A DNA stretch of 64,000 bases from Parapedobacter sp042666505. GTDB taxonomy: Bacteria; Bacteroidota; Bacteroidia; Sphingobacteriales; Sphingobacteriaceae. Under the pieces are notes generated by a model, which worked only from the letters and a program-made list of their open reading frames with translations, was not told where the DNA came from and did no database searches. The stretch is from assembly GCF_042666505.1 (NCBI RefSeq), contig NZ_JBHTDN010000008.1, positions 131,249 through 195,248 of the forward strand, read 5' to 3'. Of the stretch, positions 42,591-51,713 are shown piece after piece (positions within the stretch are counted from its first letter, which is position 1; every line of letters begins with the position of its first letter). Made by a program: the position numbers and the translations under genes.

Positions 42591-42863
42591 ATGAAAACAA
42601 CTCTTGTCAAATCCTTGGCGGCAAGCCTGTTTGTGTTTGCCACCGGAGGTGTTCTGGCAGCCAGCGTGCTCCAGGATGAGCAGAAGTGGTTTACCGTGGA
42701 CGACACGGGGTTAAACACACCTTTGGATGAGGCGCCGTGTTCAGGTACTCCTCAGATTGAATGTGCCCAATTGTATGAGCGGGAGAACTCATCTGAACCT
42801 TGGAGCCCGGCAGTGGATGAGAATGGAGATCCGATCATGGCGTACGGTGATCGTACGGATTAA
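42591..42863 (+). CDS. DUF6520 family exported peptide
   Basis: 90 residues with signal peptide (VKSLAASLFVFATGGVLAAS) and the DUF6520 pattern of a short, acidic secreted domain with two conserved cysteines (PLDEAPCSGTPQIECAQLYE). Family members are always small, secreted, and often next to MauE-like genes, as here. Function unknown; the paired cysteines may form a disulfide handled by the MauE/TlpA proteins. A terminator follows. Confidence 0.8.
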   Translation: MKTTLVKSLAASLFVFATGGVLAASVLQDEQKWFTVDDTGLNTPLDEAPCSGTPQIECAQLYERENSSEPWSPAVDENGDPIMAYGDRTD

Positions 42864-42890
42864 CCTGGGATTTTTCATGCATGCCTTATC

Positions 42891-42919
42891 AAGGCCCTGC
42901 ACCAATCGCAGGGCCTTTT
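42891..42919. terminator. Intrinsic terminator between convergent operons
   Basis: AAGGCCCTGC (42891-42900) and GCAGGGCCTT (42908-42917) form a perfect 10-bp stem with a 7-base loop, followed by TT on the plus strand and preceded by runs allowing use from the minus strand. It lies between the convergent DUF6520 and TlpA genes. Confidence 0.85.
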
Positions 42920-42924
42920 ACATG

Positions 42925-44259
42925 CTATTGAGAAAGAACTAACATGGGTATATTTTTCCGCTGCGGTTCAAGGTCTAGACCATAAGCCTGTAGCTGGCTA
43001 CGAACCGCATTTAAGTTGCCCAGATCCGATGCAATGTGTATGTCGATGCGGGTGGAGCGATTGATCGTGCTTTCGTTAAGCAAGATGGGTTGTTGTTCGT
43101 TGGACGCAAACATCATACCTATGCCCAGCAGTAAGCTACTGAAATTCGAGTTAACCAATTTCAGGGCATTGTCTTTTGCAGGGAGTTTAGCTTCAGGTTT
43201 ACCTCCCGCCGTTTTTAATTTTTCAGTCGGGTTCAACGGGTTCAGATCTTTCAGTACCAAACAATCCATTTCCCGGTTTTCGATGCGGGCCTTCACCCCG
43301 AAATAAAGCGTAAGATCTCTTTTCATCACTTCGTTTAGTAGGTGCGACCGATCCGGGGGCATGCGGGATTCATAGCAGAAAACGTTTCGCTGTTTCCAGT
43401 TGTCGTCCAAATAATGCAAGTCATAAGATTGGTAGTCTATGGAATCGGGAAGCTCCACAATGACGCGATTATCCAATAGTCTAAACCCATTGGTCTTTAA
43501 GCTATCGGCGTAAGCAGACAAAAACAGGTCGACTCGGGAGAGATTTATTAGGTGTTTACCTATTATCTGGCCGGTCTCCGGATCACGCAATGGCAACCTG
43601 GACTGTCCGCCAAAGTTTACCCAACGCGATATCAGTGAATAGTAATCCAGCCTATCAAGATTTCGGCCGCCCCCTTCCGTGAGCAAAGACTCCGCAGGTC
43701 GGAAATCTCCATATTCTTCCTTTAGCGGCATTTTCAGGGGTTGGCCCGCCAGAAATTGGTCGATGTAGGTTTCTGTCAGGAAATGAGATGTACCGGTAAA
43801 GTGTTTCAAAACACCCTGTTGATCAATCCAAGCGTAAGTAGGGACGGTTTGGTATGCAAATAGGGGAGAAAGGGTGCTGTCTGCAATCACCATGGGCAGT
43901 GTGCAGTCACGGACGATGGTGTTTCTGTTACGTAGATTCCGGACCTGCTCTTCGCTGCTCCGTGTAACCAGCAAAATCTGGATGCGATCGCCGTAAGTTC
44001 GCTTTAGGGCTTCCATTTTCGGCATATTTCTGATACACGAAGCGCAATAGACGTCCCAGAAATCGATGATTAAAAGTTTACTTCTAAACTCGTTGAGTGT
44101 AGCTTCCTTATTCGGGTGGTTAATCAGGCGAGGCAAGTGGACATTTGGCACCACATCACCGATCCGAAGCCGCTGGCTCCCGTTTACGCCGGTGCTGGCC
44201 AACAAGCATACCACAAGTGCAAACCACACGGGCAGTTTTTTATATCGTGAATCCATCAT
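42925..44259 (-). CDS. TlpA-family thioredoxin-like protein, long form
   Basis: 444 residues with signal peptide (WFALVVCLLASTGVNGSQ). The thioredoxin-like domain near residues 45-180 has KLLIIDFWDVYCASCIRNMP with active-site CASC and the cis-proline region VPTYAWIDQQG. A long C-terminal part without recognised motifs (about 190-444) is unusual. In Bacteroidota such TlpA proteins end SusD/SusC operons, as here, and keep exported cysteine proteins reduced. The DUF6520 cysteine peptide is convergent nearby. Confidence 0.9.
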   Translation of the reverse strand: MMDSRYKKLPVWFALVVCLLASTGVNGSQRLRIGDVVPNVHLPRLINHPNKEATLNEFRSKLLIIDFWDVYCASCIRNMPKMEALKRTYGDRIQILLVTRSSEEQVRNLRNRNTIVRDCTLPMVIADSTLSPLFAYQTVPTYAWIDQQGVLKHFTGTSHFLTETYIDQFLAGQPLKMPLKEEYGDFRPAESLLTEGGGRNLDRLDYYSLISRWVNFGGQSRLPLRDPETGQIIGKHLINLSRVDLFLSAYADSLKTNGFRLLDNRVIVELPDSIDYQSYDLHYLDDNWKQRNVFCYESRMPPDRSHLLNEVMKRDLTLYFGVKARIENREMDCLVLKDLNPLNPTEKLKTAGGKPEAKLPAKDNALKLVNSNFSSLLLGIGMMFASNEQQPILLNESTINRSTRIDIHIASDLGNLNAVRSQLQAYGLDLEPQRKNIPMLVLSQ

Positions 44260-44285
44260 TTTAAATCAGTTATCATTATCGATCA

Positions 44286-45647
44286 TTATCGTTCGTTTTG
44301 AGCTATTCCCGTTGCCTGGACTATGTAGTCGGGGATGGGCAATACATAGCGCGGGTCATTTGGAGGCAACGTATAGGTAACACCATTAATTGAACGGCTC
44401 AGCACCTCCGCGCGTTCGGGATCAAGATTGAGGCGACGTAGGTCCATCCATCGCGCCCCTCTGGCGATCAATTCTTTTCGTCGTTCAAGCAACACCAAAT
44501 CCAGTATGTCTTTGGGGTTTGATAGATCGATCTGCGGGAATGAGCCATTTACATACCGCTTTTCCCACAGCGTGTTCAGATCGGCTAAGGCAACCTCGGT
44601 ATTTCCGGAACGTACTGCACATTCGGCACGTACCAGAAGCATTTCAGCCACGGTGGTGCCGTGGAAAGAAAGGCCGCTCCCCAAGTAGCTGCCCCTAAAC
44701 CCCATCGACCCATCGGGTTTCTGAATAAAGAAAACAGATCTTCTGAGATCGTTCGATGCATAACGCTCCATTACTTCGTTAGGCACCGATCCGATATTCC
44801 GATTCAGGGGGCCATATACGGGAAACAATGTTGAGGACAGGATAATCTCTTCGTTGTAAGGTGTTATTGGGTAAGTTGGCGTTGTATTGATGGCATTAAA
44901 ATCAAGCAGCTTATTCTGAAACTGCAATGCCGAATCTGCATACAAGCCTGCTTTTTCATAATCGTGCATAACCAGGTAGCACCGAGCCAGGGCAGCGAAA
45001 GCGGCGGGTCTGGACGTCTGCCTGATATCCAAAGGCAGGTCATCAAGTTTCAGCGATGCGATGGTCAGGTCTCGGATTATCTGATCATACGTTTGCCTCA
45101 AACCCGCTCTTGACGTCTTCTCGTTCACATCGGCCGTCAGCCGCAGGGGAATTCCCATATGGCTGTCTACGGTTAACGGGTCGTAGGGTGCCGCAAACAG
45201 TTGCGCCATATTGAAAAACGCCTTTGCGCGGAAAAATAACGCTTCGCCGTGCAGAACATCCCACAGTCTTTGTTGAGAAGGCGTGGGGTTAATGTTGGCG
45301 AGGGTTTCCAGCGCAACGTTGCACTGCAGCACCTGTTGATAGGTGTTGTCCCATTCTACGATGGGGTTAGCGCCTTCATAGATGTCCTTTGCCCAGATTA
45401 TTCCGTTTCTTTCAAGCGCTTGCCGTGCATTGTAAGCCACGTCACTGATTTCATATTCCCCAGCAGACAACTCGGCCAATCCGATGTTGTCGTAACGTAG
45501 CAGGTTATTGTTCAGCAAGGCGCGGACGTCTTCCAGTTTGGACGGTATCGTGAGGCTGATGTCCCGCTTTATGGAAAGCCAATCGTCATTGCAACTCATC
45601 AAGAGCGCAATGCATGGTAAAAGGAATGCTTTAAATTTCATGATCAT
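44286..45647 (-). CDS. SusD/RagB-family lipoprotein
   Basis: 453 residues with lipoprotein signal (LLPCIALLMSC, lipidated Cys before NDDWLSIK). The SusD fold is indicated by helices with LWDVLHGEALFFRAKAFFNM, DLVLLERRKELIARGARWMD and LRRLNLDPERAEVL. It pairs with the SusC encoded 11 bases upstream. It is shorter than the SusD at 9698-11404, and no polysaccharide enzymes follow, only a TlpA gene, so the ligand may be a peptide or other non-glycan. Confidence 0.93.
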   Translation of the reverse strand: MIMKFKAFLLPCIALLMSCNDDWLSIKRDISLTIPSKLEDVRALLNNNLLRYDNIGLAELSAGEYEISDVAYNARQALERNGIIWAKDIYEGANPIVEWDNTYQQVLQCNVALETLANINPTPSQQRLWDVLHGEALFFRAKAFFNMAQLFAAPYDPLTVDSHMGIPLRLTADVNEKTSRAGLRQTYDQIIRDLTIASLKLDDLPLDIRQTSRPAAFAALARCYLVMHDYEKAGLYADSALQFQNKLLDFNAINTTPTYPITPYNEEIILSSTLFPVYGPLNRNIGSVPNEVMERYASNDLRRSVFFIQKPDGSMGFRGSYLGSGLSFHGTTVAEMLLVRAECAVRSGNTEVALADLNTLWEKRYVNGSFPQIDLSNPKDILDLVLLERRKELIARGARWMDLRRLNLDPERAEVLSRSINGVTYTLPPNDPRYVLPIPDYIVQATGIAQNER

Positions 45648-45658
45648 TGGATAACGGA

Positions 45659-48600
45659 TTAGAATTGAGCTGATAGTCCCACCGAAAAACTGCGCGGTTG
45701 GGGCAATACATCGCCGGCATAGTCGGGGTCTATGCCGTGCTTATTCGCGCGCCACAATACCCCTATGTTATTCGCATACAGATAAACGCGAAGCTGGCTT
45801 AACCCCATTCGCTGTACCGGCTTAGTGGGCAGCACATAGCTGAATTGTATGTCCTGAAACCGGATATGGTCGCCCTTTTCTACCAATATGGAAGCATTGC
45901 TGTAAAAATTATCGCTTCCTGCAACAAGCGGATATATACGGGCAGGTACGTTTGTTTTACGCTCGTCTCCCGGCTGCTGCCATCTGCTTGCGTAATCCGC
46001 ATGTCCATCCTGGCTAGCGTACAAATAGTCATAGCGAATGGAAGAACGCCGGAAATAGTAGCCCAATTTGTAGGTGATATTGAAGGAGAGGGAAAAATCC
46101 TTGAATGAAACCGTATTCCGGAAAGCCCCGAACCAGGACGGCGTTGCCCGGCCGTGGTATTGAAGAGAATCGATCGTTGCCGTTTGCGAAATAGCCACAT
46201 AGTTGCTGCTCGGCACCCCATTTACGTAGCCGAGCGGAGCGCCCGTCTCACTATCCAAACCGGCCCAAGGATAGCTGTACACCGAAAATAGCGGCTTGCC
46301 CGTTGTCGGCGTAAAGCCCCCTCCGGTGAGGCTCCCATCCCCAAAATATAGGCTAATGTTCGATGGGAGTACTTCGTATCTTGTGATTTTGTCTGTCGTG
46401 AAGCTAGCCATTAAGGTGCTGCTCCATTGCACCCGGCTTCGCACAGGGCGAACAGTGAGTTCGACATCCAGTCCCCTGCCTTGCATATTGGCCAGGTTTC
46501 CTTTAAACCGCGTAGTCCCCGTAGTAGGTTCAAGCGGTCCAAATCCAAGCAGGTCGGTGCCCCACTTTTTATAGAAGTCGACACTTCCAGTGAGGACGTT
46601 TTCTGACACGCCAAAATCTATTCCCAGATTAAGTTGCGCCATCCGCTCACCACGCAAGTCCGCATTGGGCAATGAATTGATGGAAGCATAGGTAAGGCCG
46701 GTTGCGCTTTCCAGTTGATAGCGAGCGGTGGTGTAGGCAGTCACTGTGTTGTCTATATTGCCGTTGTACCCATAGGTGACACGCACACCCAACCGGGGCA
46801 GCCAGCTAACGGCGTAAAAGTTTTCCCTCGCTACATCCCATTTCATGCCGGCAGACCACAAGGGTATGGACCGCTGATTCGCCCTCACACCAAAAAGATT
46901 CGATTGGTCTATACGGGCACTCAATGAAAACGCATAGCGCCGCATCAGCGAATAGGCCCCATTGAAATAATAAGAACGAAAGCGATCCACAGTTGCCGAG
47001 ATCGAATTAGCCGACGGAATGGTTGACCAACTACCCGTTGGGTATTGCCGGAATAAGCTGTCGTGGTTTACCGGTTGTGCAAGCCCCGTAGCCGGGTCGA
47101 AACCATACAAGATCTGGCTGCTTCCCGCACCGCGGGCCTGTCTTAGTTCCATACCCGCCAGCAGCGTAAGCGTATGTTGGTCTTTTTCCAACTGATAGTC
47201 CAGTTGAAAACGACCGCTATGCGCCGATAGGCGCTGGAATCCCTGCGCTAAGTAAGCACCCTTCGGCAGATTATGCATTACGCCGTTTGAACCTACCACC
47301 GAAAACATATTAATCAAGTTGCGGGTGAAATAGGTATCCTCGCTGAAAAGACTGCTAGACGGGCTTTCTTGGCGCTGGTATTGGTAGAGAATAGATGTTC
47401 TGAAACCACTAAACCAAGTGTAATCAATGCGGTTATCGATGCGGAAATGCTGAGTATTACGTTGTTGATCGGCAAAGCGTAGTTCATCGAGTGGTATGTA
47501 GCGCCAGTCCAACAAGCCCATCCCTTCAGCAGCTTCGGCAAAAGATAACCGATGGTTACGGGCAACGGGCAAGTGATTTCCCTGATCATCGATAAGGCGG
47601 GTATATGGCGCACTATTTCTGATATCCTGAAGTGCATTGTTCAACCGGGCTTGGCTATACGAATAGAAGATTCCATTTTCAATGGTGAGGTTGCGTATCG
47701 GCTGCAAAGTTTGCTGGGCGGATAGATTTACCCGATCGTCTTTATTGCCTACCCTTTCAGAGCGATTTTTGTCAAATCCGCCACTTAGGTTGTATTGATG
47801 CCTTTCGCTCCCCCCACGAATTGCCAGCGCGTACTGTTGCTTAATTGATGGGTGGTAGAAATAGTTGGCAAGATCATCTCGGAGGTCGCTGCCTTTTAGG
47901 GATTCCAAGCGAATCAGTTTTTCACTTTCCGAAATCATCGGATCATCCAATAGTTCCGCGACCAGGCTCACCACCGGATAAGCAACATGGTCATCCAGTT
48001 TGGCGCGGTAATAACCTTGCTGGTAGAGGAATTCCTCTACATCAACCAAGTCTGCCGAACTAATCTGAGGCAGGTAAAAGAGGTTGGGCTTTGTGCCAAA
48101 GGTCAGGTTGCCGTTAACGCTGATCTGTGTTGGCTGATTTGCCCGCCCCTTTTTTGTGGAAATGACGATAACGCCATTGCCCGCCCTTACGCCCCAGAGA
48201 CTTGCAGCTGCGGCGTCTCGGAGGATGGACACGCTTTCGACGTCATTGGGATTAATGTTTCGAAGGTCGCCTTCATAAGGGAAGTTATCCACGACGATCA
48301 GTGGATCGGCGTTTGCAAATATGGTGCTGCGCCCACGGATGCTGAGCTTTGGTTCTCCTCCCGCTCTTTCGTCGAAAAGCAAAGAAGGAGCGACTCCCTT
48401 AAGCCGGCTGATGATATCTGTACTGACTGAACGGTTCAGCAGCGCGCTATCCACGAATACGAAACTTCCCGTCGCGCGTTCTTTAGGCATTCGTTGGTAA
48501 CCCGTATTGACCTGAACCTCCTCAATAGCGAGTGTGTCATGTACCGATTTCAATGTATCTGGAAAATTGCCCGGCGTCGCAGCCCCGGACTCCTCCGGGG

Positions 48601-48727
48601 ACTGCGCGCGGGCTTCCAAACACATGATCGTTAAGACAGCCAATAGGCTGTTATATCTTGGCTTTAGGCATCTAAAGATACAAATAATTTGGGTATAGCA
48701 ACCCCTTAAGCGTAAATTTCGCTTCAT
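45659..48727 (-). CDS. SusC/RagA-family TonB-dependent transporter
   Basis: 1022 residues. The start is followed by a cleavable signal peptide (LLAVLTIMCLEARAQ), then directly a TonB-box region (LAIEEVQVNTGYQRMPKERA) and plug (SVSILRDAAAASLWGVRAGN, GVIVISTKKGR) and a barrel ending RSFSVGLSAQF. Unlike the first SusC in the window it lacks both STN and CarboxypepD_reg domains, so it is not of the sigma-signalling type, and no ECF/FecR pair is adjacent. Substrate unknown. Confidence 0.95.
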   Translation of the reverse strand: MKRNLRLRGCYTQIICIFRCLKPRYNSLLAVLTIMCLEARAQSPEESGAATPGNFPDTLKSVHDTLAIEEVQVNTGYQRMPKERATGSFVFVDSALLNRSVSTDIISRLKGVAPSLLFDERAGGEPKLSIRGRSTIFANADPLIVVDNFPYEGDLRNINPNDVESVSILRDAAAASLWGVRAGNGVIVISTKKGRANQPTQISVNGNLTFGTKPNLFYLPQISSADLVDVEEFLYQQGYYRAKLDDHVAYPVVSLVAELLDDPMISESEKLIRLESLKGSDLRDDLANYFYHPSIKQQYALAIRGGSERHQYNLSGGFDKNRSERVGNKDDRVNLSAQQTLQPIRNLTIENGIFYSYSQARLNNALQDIRNSAPYTRLIDDQGNHLPVARNHRLSFAEAAEGMGLLDWRYIPLDELRFADQQRNTQHFRIDNRIDYTWFSGFRTSILYQYQRQESPSSSLFSEDTYFTRNLINMFSVVGSNGVMHNLPKGAYLAQGFQRLSAHSGRFQLDYQLEKDQHTLTLLAGMELRQARGAGSSQILYGFDPATGLAQPVNHDSLFRQYPTGSWSTIPSANSISATVDRFRSYYFNGAYSLMRRYAFSLSARIDQSNLFGVRANQRSIPLWSAGMKWDVARENFYAVSWLPRLGVRVTYGYNGNIDNTVTAYTTARYQLESATGLTYASINSLPNADLRGERMAQLNLGIDFGVSENVLTGSVDFYKKWGTDLLGFGPLEPTTGTTRFKGNLANMQGRGLDVELTVRPVRSRVQWSSTLMASFTTDKITRYEVLPSNISLYFGDGSLTGGGFTPTTGKPLFSVYSYPWAGLDSETGAPLGYVNGVPSSNYVAISQTATIDSLQYHGRATPSWFGAFRNTVSFKDFSLSFNITYKLGYYFRRSSIRYDYLYASQDGHADYASRWQQPGDERKTNVPARIYPLVAGSDNFYSNASILVEKGDHIRFQDIQFSYVLPTKPVQRMGLSQLRVYLYANNIGVLWRANKHGIDPDYAGDVLPQPRSFSVGLSAQF

Positions 48728-49535
48728 TTTTTGTTGGTTATGAACGGTTTAAGAAAGATTTTCTTCAAAAACCGACGTCTGCGCCAACGAAAAACAGTTC
48801 AAAAACTTGCAAATTTGGAAAGAAGCGTCTACCTTTAGAGTGCACTATTTATTAACCGAAGGCAAACAACCGCTCCCACCTAAGCAAACAATGCAGTTTT
48901 CTTATGGCGCAGGGTCGGTGCTACCGGGTAGCGGCCATGGGCTTTTTATGCCATTGGCAAGCCTAGCTTAACGCCTTGCTTTTGCTATCCGATATGTCTT
49001 TCGGTCGCTCCTATTCAGGAGCGCGTTTGAGATTTTTTGTGCGTGCTTTGAAAGTGAATATGCTCGGCCGTGAGGTAGAGCGCAGTCGTGTAGCTTCAGC
49101 AGCGGGGTTGCTGCGGAATGTGGCTAGTCGGTTTGGTGTTTTCGTTTTCATAATTTGATGATTTATGAAAACGATGAAACTCTAGAAGCCTAGGTATAGC
49201 TTTTGGCTAGAAACCAAGTAGGGCGAACCATCTTGCTTCTTGGCATGGTAACCACTACGAAACCAGTCATCGGGACTACACGAGACCCAGTTCTTGCACA
49301 CAAGAAGACTTACAGACGGCCCGCCCTACTGGGAATTATTACAAAGATAACATATCCAGTAGATAAGTGGCGAACCGCAGTCCTCTCCTGTGCAAATGTA
49401 GTGGTTTTTTGCCGAGAGTGACATCGTTAGGAAGTGATTTTAACTCCTTCCTTAATTGTCGCTTTTCTAATATGGAACAAATATAATAATAATTCGAGAA
49501 TCAAAAAATATGATACTCGATTTTTTTAAGAATTT
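48728..49535. other. Long intergenic region between SusC operon and defence island
   Basis: About 800 bases without convincing genes. It holds a hairpin CGCTCCT/AGGAGCG at 49006-49023 followed by a T-rich stretch, a perfect 10-bp inverted repeat CGTTTTCATA/TATGAAAACG at 49143-49173, and an imperfect 25-29-base inverted repeat at 49218-49242 / 49301-49329. Base composition falls sharply towards the right, where the AT-rich island starts at about 49440. Confidence 0.5.
49218..49329. repeat. Imperfect long inverted repeat, possible structured RNA or relic element
   Basis: GTAGGGCGAACC... on the left (49218-49242) matches the reverse complement of CAAGAAG...GCCCTAC on the right (49301-49329), with blocks GTAGGGC/GCCCTAC and CTTCTTG/CAAGAAG matching perfectly and the middle diverging. 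It could fold into a roughly 110-base hairpin (small RNA) or be the ends of a MITE-like relic. No target-site duplication was identified. Confidence 0.4.
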
Positions 49536-50132
49536 ATGAATGAATACAAGGTAGCCATAGATAATCTTGAAGCACTACGTATGTATGCGGGCCTTCATAT
49601 GAATGAAATTGACAAATTCTTAGGCTTTAGCAAAGGTAAATATGCTAGGATAATTGCTGGTCAATCGTTAGAATTAAAAGACATTATCGCCATTTCGGGT
49701 TTGTACGATCTGCTTGCGATTGATATATTAAAGCCTAATTTAAAGATGCCCTCGTTAAGAAGATTACCAGAAAGAATAAGATCGATAGCACAAGAGAGAA
49801 CGGGTAAAACACCTAGAAATCAAGAGAAGCGAGATGGAATTTACTATTGCGCCCTAATCCTGAATAGATATTTCAAAGTTGGAGAGGATTTCACGAATTC
49901 TCAAATAAAAGGTTATCTAAATAACGAATTAAAAAAAGCCTTCAAGGGTAAGTCGATAGAATGGGAGAAAAGTATTATTTCTGAGTGTATTCTCGATACG
50001 GAAACTACTCGACCGGGCAAGACCAAACCTGAAAATGTTTATAGGTTCGTGAAAGAGATACCTGCTGACATTGTTGAAAAGGCATTCGAGAAGATTGGCG
50101 ATGATTGGTTGGAGGCAGGCAGACGAGGTTAA
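49536..50132 (+). CDS. XRE-like regulator at the left of the defence island
   Basis: 198 residues. The N-terminal 60 residues look like a Cro/CI-type HTH: AIDNLEALRMYAGLHMNEID then KFLGFSKGKYARIIAGQSLE and LKDIIAISGLYDL. The rest is an unassigned basic region. Such regulators often control restriction or other island genes. Codon use and composition are AT-rich as in the genes to the right, unlike the left flank. Confidence 0.65.
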   Translation: MNEYKVAIDNLEALRMYAGLHMNEIDKFLGFSKGKYARIIAGQSLELKDIIAISGLYDLLAIDILKPNLKMPSLRRLPERIRSIAQERTGKTPRNQEKRDGIYYCALILNRYFKVGEDFTNSQIKGYLNNELKKAFKGKSIEWEKSIISECILDTETTRPGKTKPENVYRFVKEIPADIVEKAFEKIGDDWLEAGRRG

Positions 50133-50154
50133 GTATTGCTATTCTATATAAAGC

Positions 50155-50520
50155 ATGAATCTCCTGGAAAATAAAATTACTTGTGCTAAATTTTTCTTTT
50201 TGGTATATGTAGTAGTGTTATTCAGCTCTTGTGCAAGCTCAATGTCGCCTGTCAAACTGTACAATACACTACCTGATCTTACCAAAGCAAAATTCATCCC
50301 GCAGTCACAATTGGATAATGCCATCGAAAAAAACGGATGTAAATTTTTAGTAAGAGGAAGAGAGTACACCGCCCCAATAGGTTTAACCACTAAAGGTGAT
50401 TTGAAAAATGGAGCAAAGGGTATCGACGAATGGGTCGAATTAGATGGCGGAAACGCGTATGTGCTCACGAATTATAATTGGAGAACTGTTGATGACCTCG
50501 GGTCAACCCAATGCAGATAG
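50155..50520 (+). CDS. Small lipoprotein of unknown function
   Basis: 121 residues with a lipoprotein signal (FLVYVVVLFSSCASSM; Cys at about residue 26). The remainder has one further cysteine and a glycine-rich ending; no family recognised. Between the regulator and the HNH nuclease, it may be cargo of the island. Confidence 0.6.
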   Translation: MNLLENKITCAKFFFLVYVVVLFSSCASSMSPVKLYNTLPDLTKAKFIPQSQLDNAIEKNGCKFLVRGREYTAPIGLTTKGDLKNGAKGIDEWVELDGGNAYVLTNYNWRTVDDLGSTQCR

Positions 50521-50642
50521 AATTTGATACGATGTTGTGCCCTTAAATTTACAGGGTATTAACCGGGGATAAATGATTGTGAGACGGACAACGAGAATAA
50601 AGGAAGTAATACAAGAGAAACGTACTAACCTGTTATGAATTA

Positions 50643-51344
50643 ATGAGAAACCCGAAATGGCATAAGGATGAGTTGATACTCGCGCTCGACCTTTATTTCA
50701 AGATCGAGCCTGGGCAAATTCATGCTCAGAATCCGGCCATTATCGAACTTTCCCAAGTCCTGAATACCTTGCCTTTTTCCGAAGCAAAGACGGATGCGGA
50801 ACGTTATCGCAATCCTAATGGGGTAGGGCTTAAGTTGAGTAATTTTCTGGCGATCGATCCAGATTATAAAGGTAAGGGCATGCAATCCTACAGTAGATTG
50901 GACGAGCAGGTGTTCAATGAATTTAAAAATAACCGGGCATTGCTTCGGCAGCTCGCAAACAATATCAGAGCTACGCTCGCGCAAGAAAATCTCGTCGAGG
51001 AGTTAAAAGTGCCCATAACGGAGGACGAGGAAGAAGACGAGTATTCTGCACCAGAAGGGGAACTGCTTTATAGGCTTCACCGTTACCGCGAACGCAATCG
51101 GGCGCTTGTCAATAAAAAGAAAAAAGAACATTTAAAAAAGCATGGTTCGCTTGCTTGCGAGTTATGCTCCTTTGATTTTGAAAAGACCTACGGCGATGTC
51201 GGCAAGGGCTTCATCGAATGCCATCACCGCACACCGTTGTCTGAATTAACACCGGATACAAAAACAACATTAAGTGACCTTATGCTCATCTGCTCGAATT
51301 GCCATCGGATAGTGCATAGGGGGTGGAATATTTTAAAAGAATAA
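50643..51344 (+). CDS. HNH endonuclease with zinc-binding cysteines
   Basis: 233 residues. The N-terminal part starts KWHKDELILALDLYFKIEPG, a pattern common in Bacteroidota HNH proteins, followed by NPNGVGLKLSNFLAIDP and an acidic linker (EDEEEDE). The C-terminal HNH is typical: CELCSFDFEKTYGDVGKGFI, ECHHRTPLSEL, CSNCHRIVHRG, with two CxxC pairs for zinc. Likely a restriction-type nuclease, perhaps modification-dependent. It is followed 2 bases later by the AbiC-like genes. Confidence 0.85.
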   Translation: MRNPKWHKDELILALDLYFKIEPGQIHAQNPAIIELSQVLNTLPFSEAKTDAERYRNPNGVGLKLSNFLAIDPDYKGKGMQSYSRLDEQVFNEFKNNRALLRQLANNIRATLAQENLVEELKVPITEDEEEDEYSAPEGELLYRLHRYRERNRALVNKKKKEHLKKHGSLACELCSFDFEKTYGDVGKGFIECHHRTPLSELTPDTKTTLSDLMLICSNCHRIVHRGWNILKE

Positions 51345-51345
51345 A

Positions 51346-51711
51346 ATGAGGACGAATCATCTCTATATTAATCTCGTAATTGGCTTTTTAATATTTATCT
51401 CATTAGCTATAACTGCCTATTTCCTATGTAGACTAAATGAACAATTTACTTATGTGAAAGGAGAAATTGAGATGGCAGAAACAGGTCAAGTTGGAGATTT
51501 TATCGGAGGGACTGTAGGAACAATTATTTCATTGGGCGCTTTGATTTTAGTTTACATAACATATTTAAATCAAAGGGTTGAAAATGAAAAAAGCAAAATT
51601 GATGAAAAATTCTTTAATATGATCAACCTCCATAAGGCCAATGTGTCTGAAATGGAATATATTAATCCATATGATCCAACTGAGGATCAGAGAAACTTAA
51701 AACGAGGTTGA
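51346..51711 (+). CDS. AbiC-like protein, N-terminal part (split gene)
   Basis: 121 residues with two transmembrane helices (YINLVIGFLIFISLAITAYF; GTVGTIISLGALILVYITYL) and the beginning of a putative AbiC-type domain (KSKIDEKFFNMINLHKANVS). The typical putAbiC family member is a single protein; here the reading frame stops with TGA at 51709-51711 and continues in another frame from the next gene. Likely one gene split by a frameshift, or two coupled subunits. Confidence 0.7.
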   Translation: MRTNHLYINLVIGFLIFISLAITAYFLCRLNEQFTYVKGEIEMAETGQVGDFIGGTVGTIISLGALILVYITYLNQRVENEKSKIDEKFFNMINLHKANVSEMEYINPYDPTEDQRNLKRG

Positions 51712-51713
51712 AA

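Noticed and set aside
49201..49340. tRNA-like structure
   Set aside because: The inverted repeat arms are too long and there is no cloverleaf, T-loop or CCA-like 3' end.
48976..49421. Two short plus-strand frames in the gap before the island
   Set aside because: Unusual composition, overlap with inverted repeats and no homology-like motifs.
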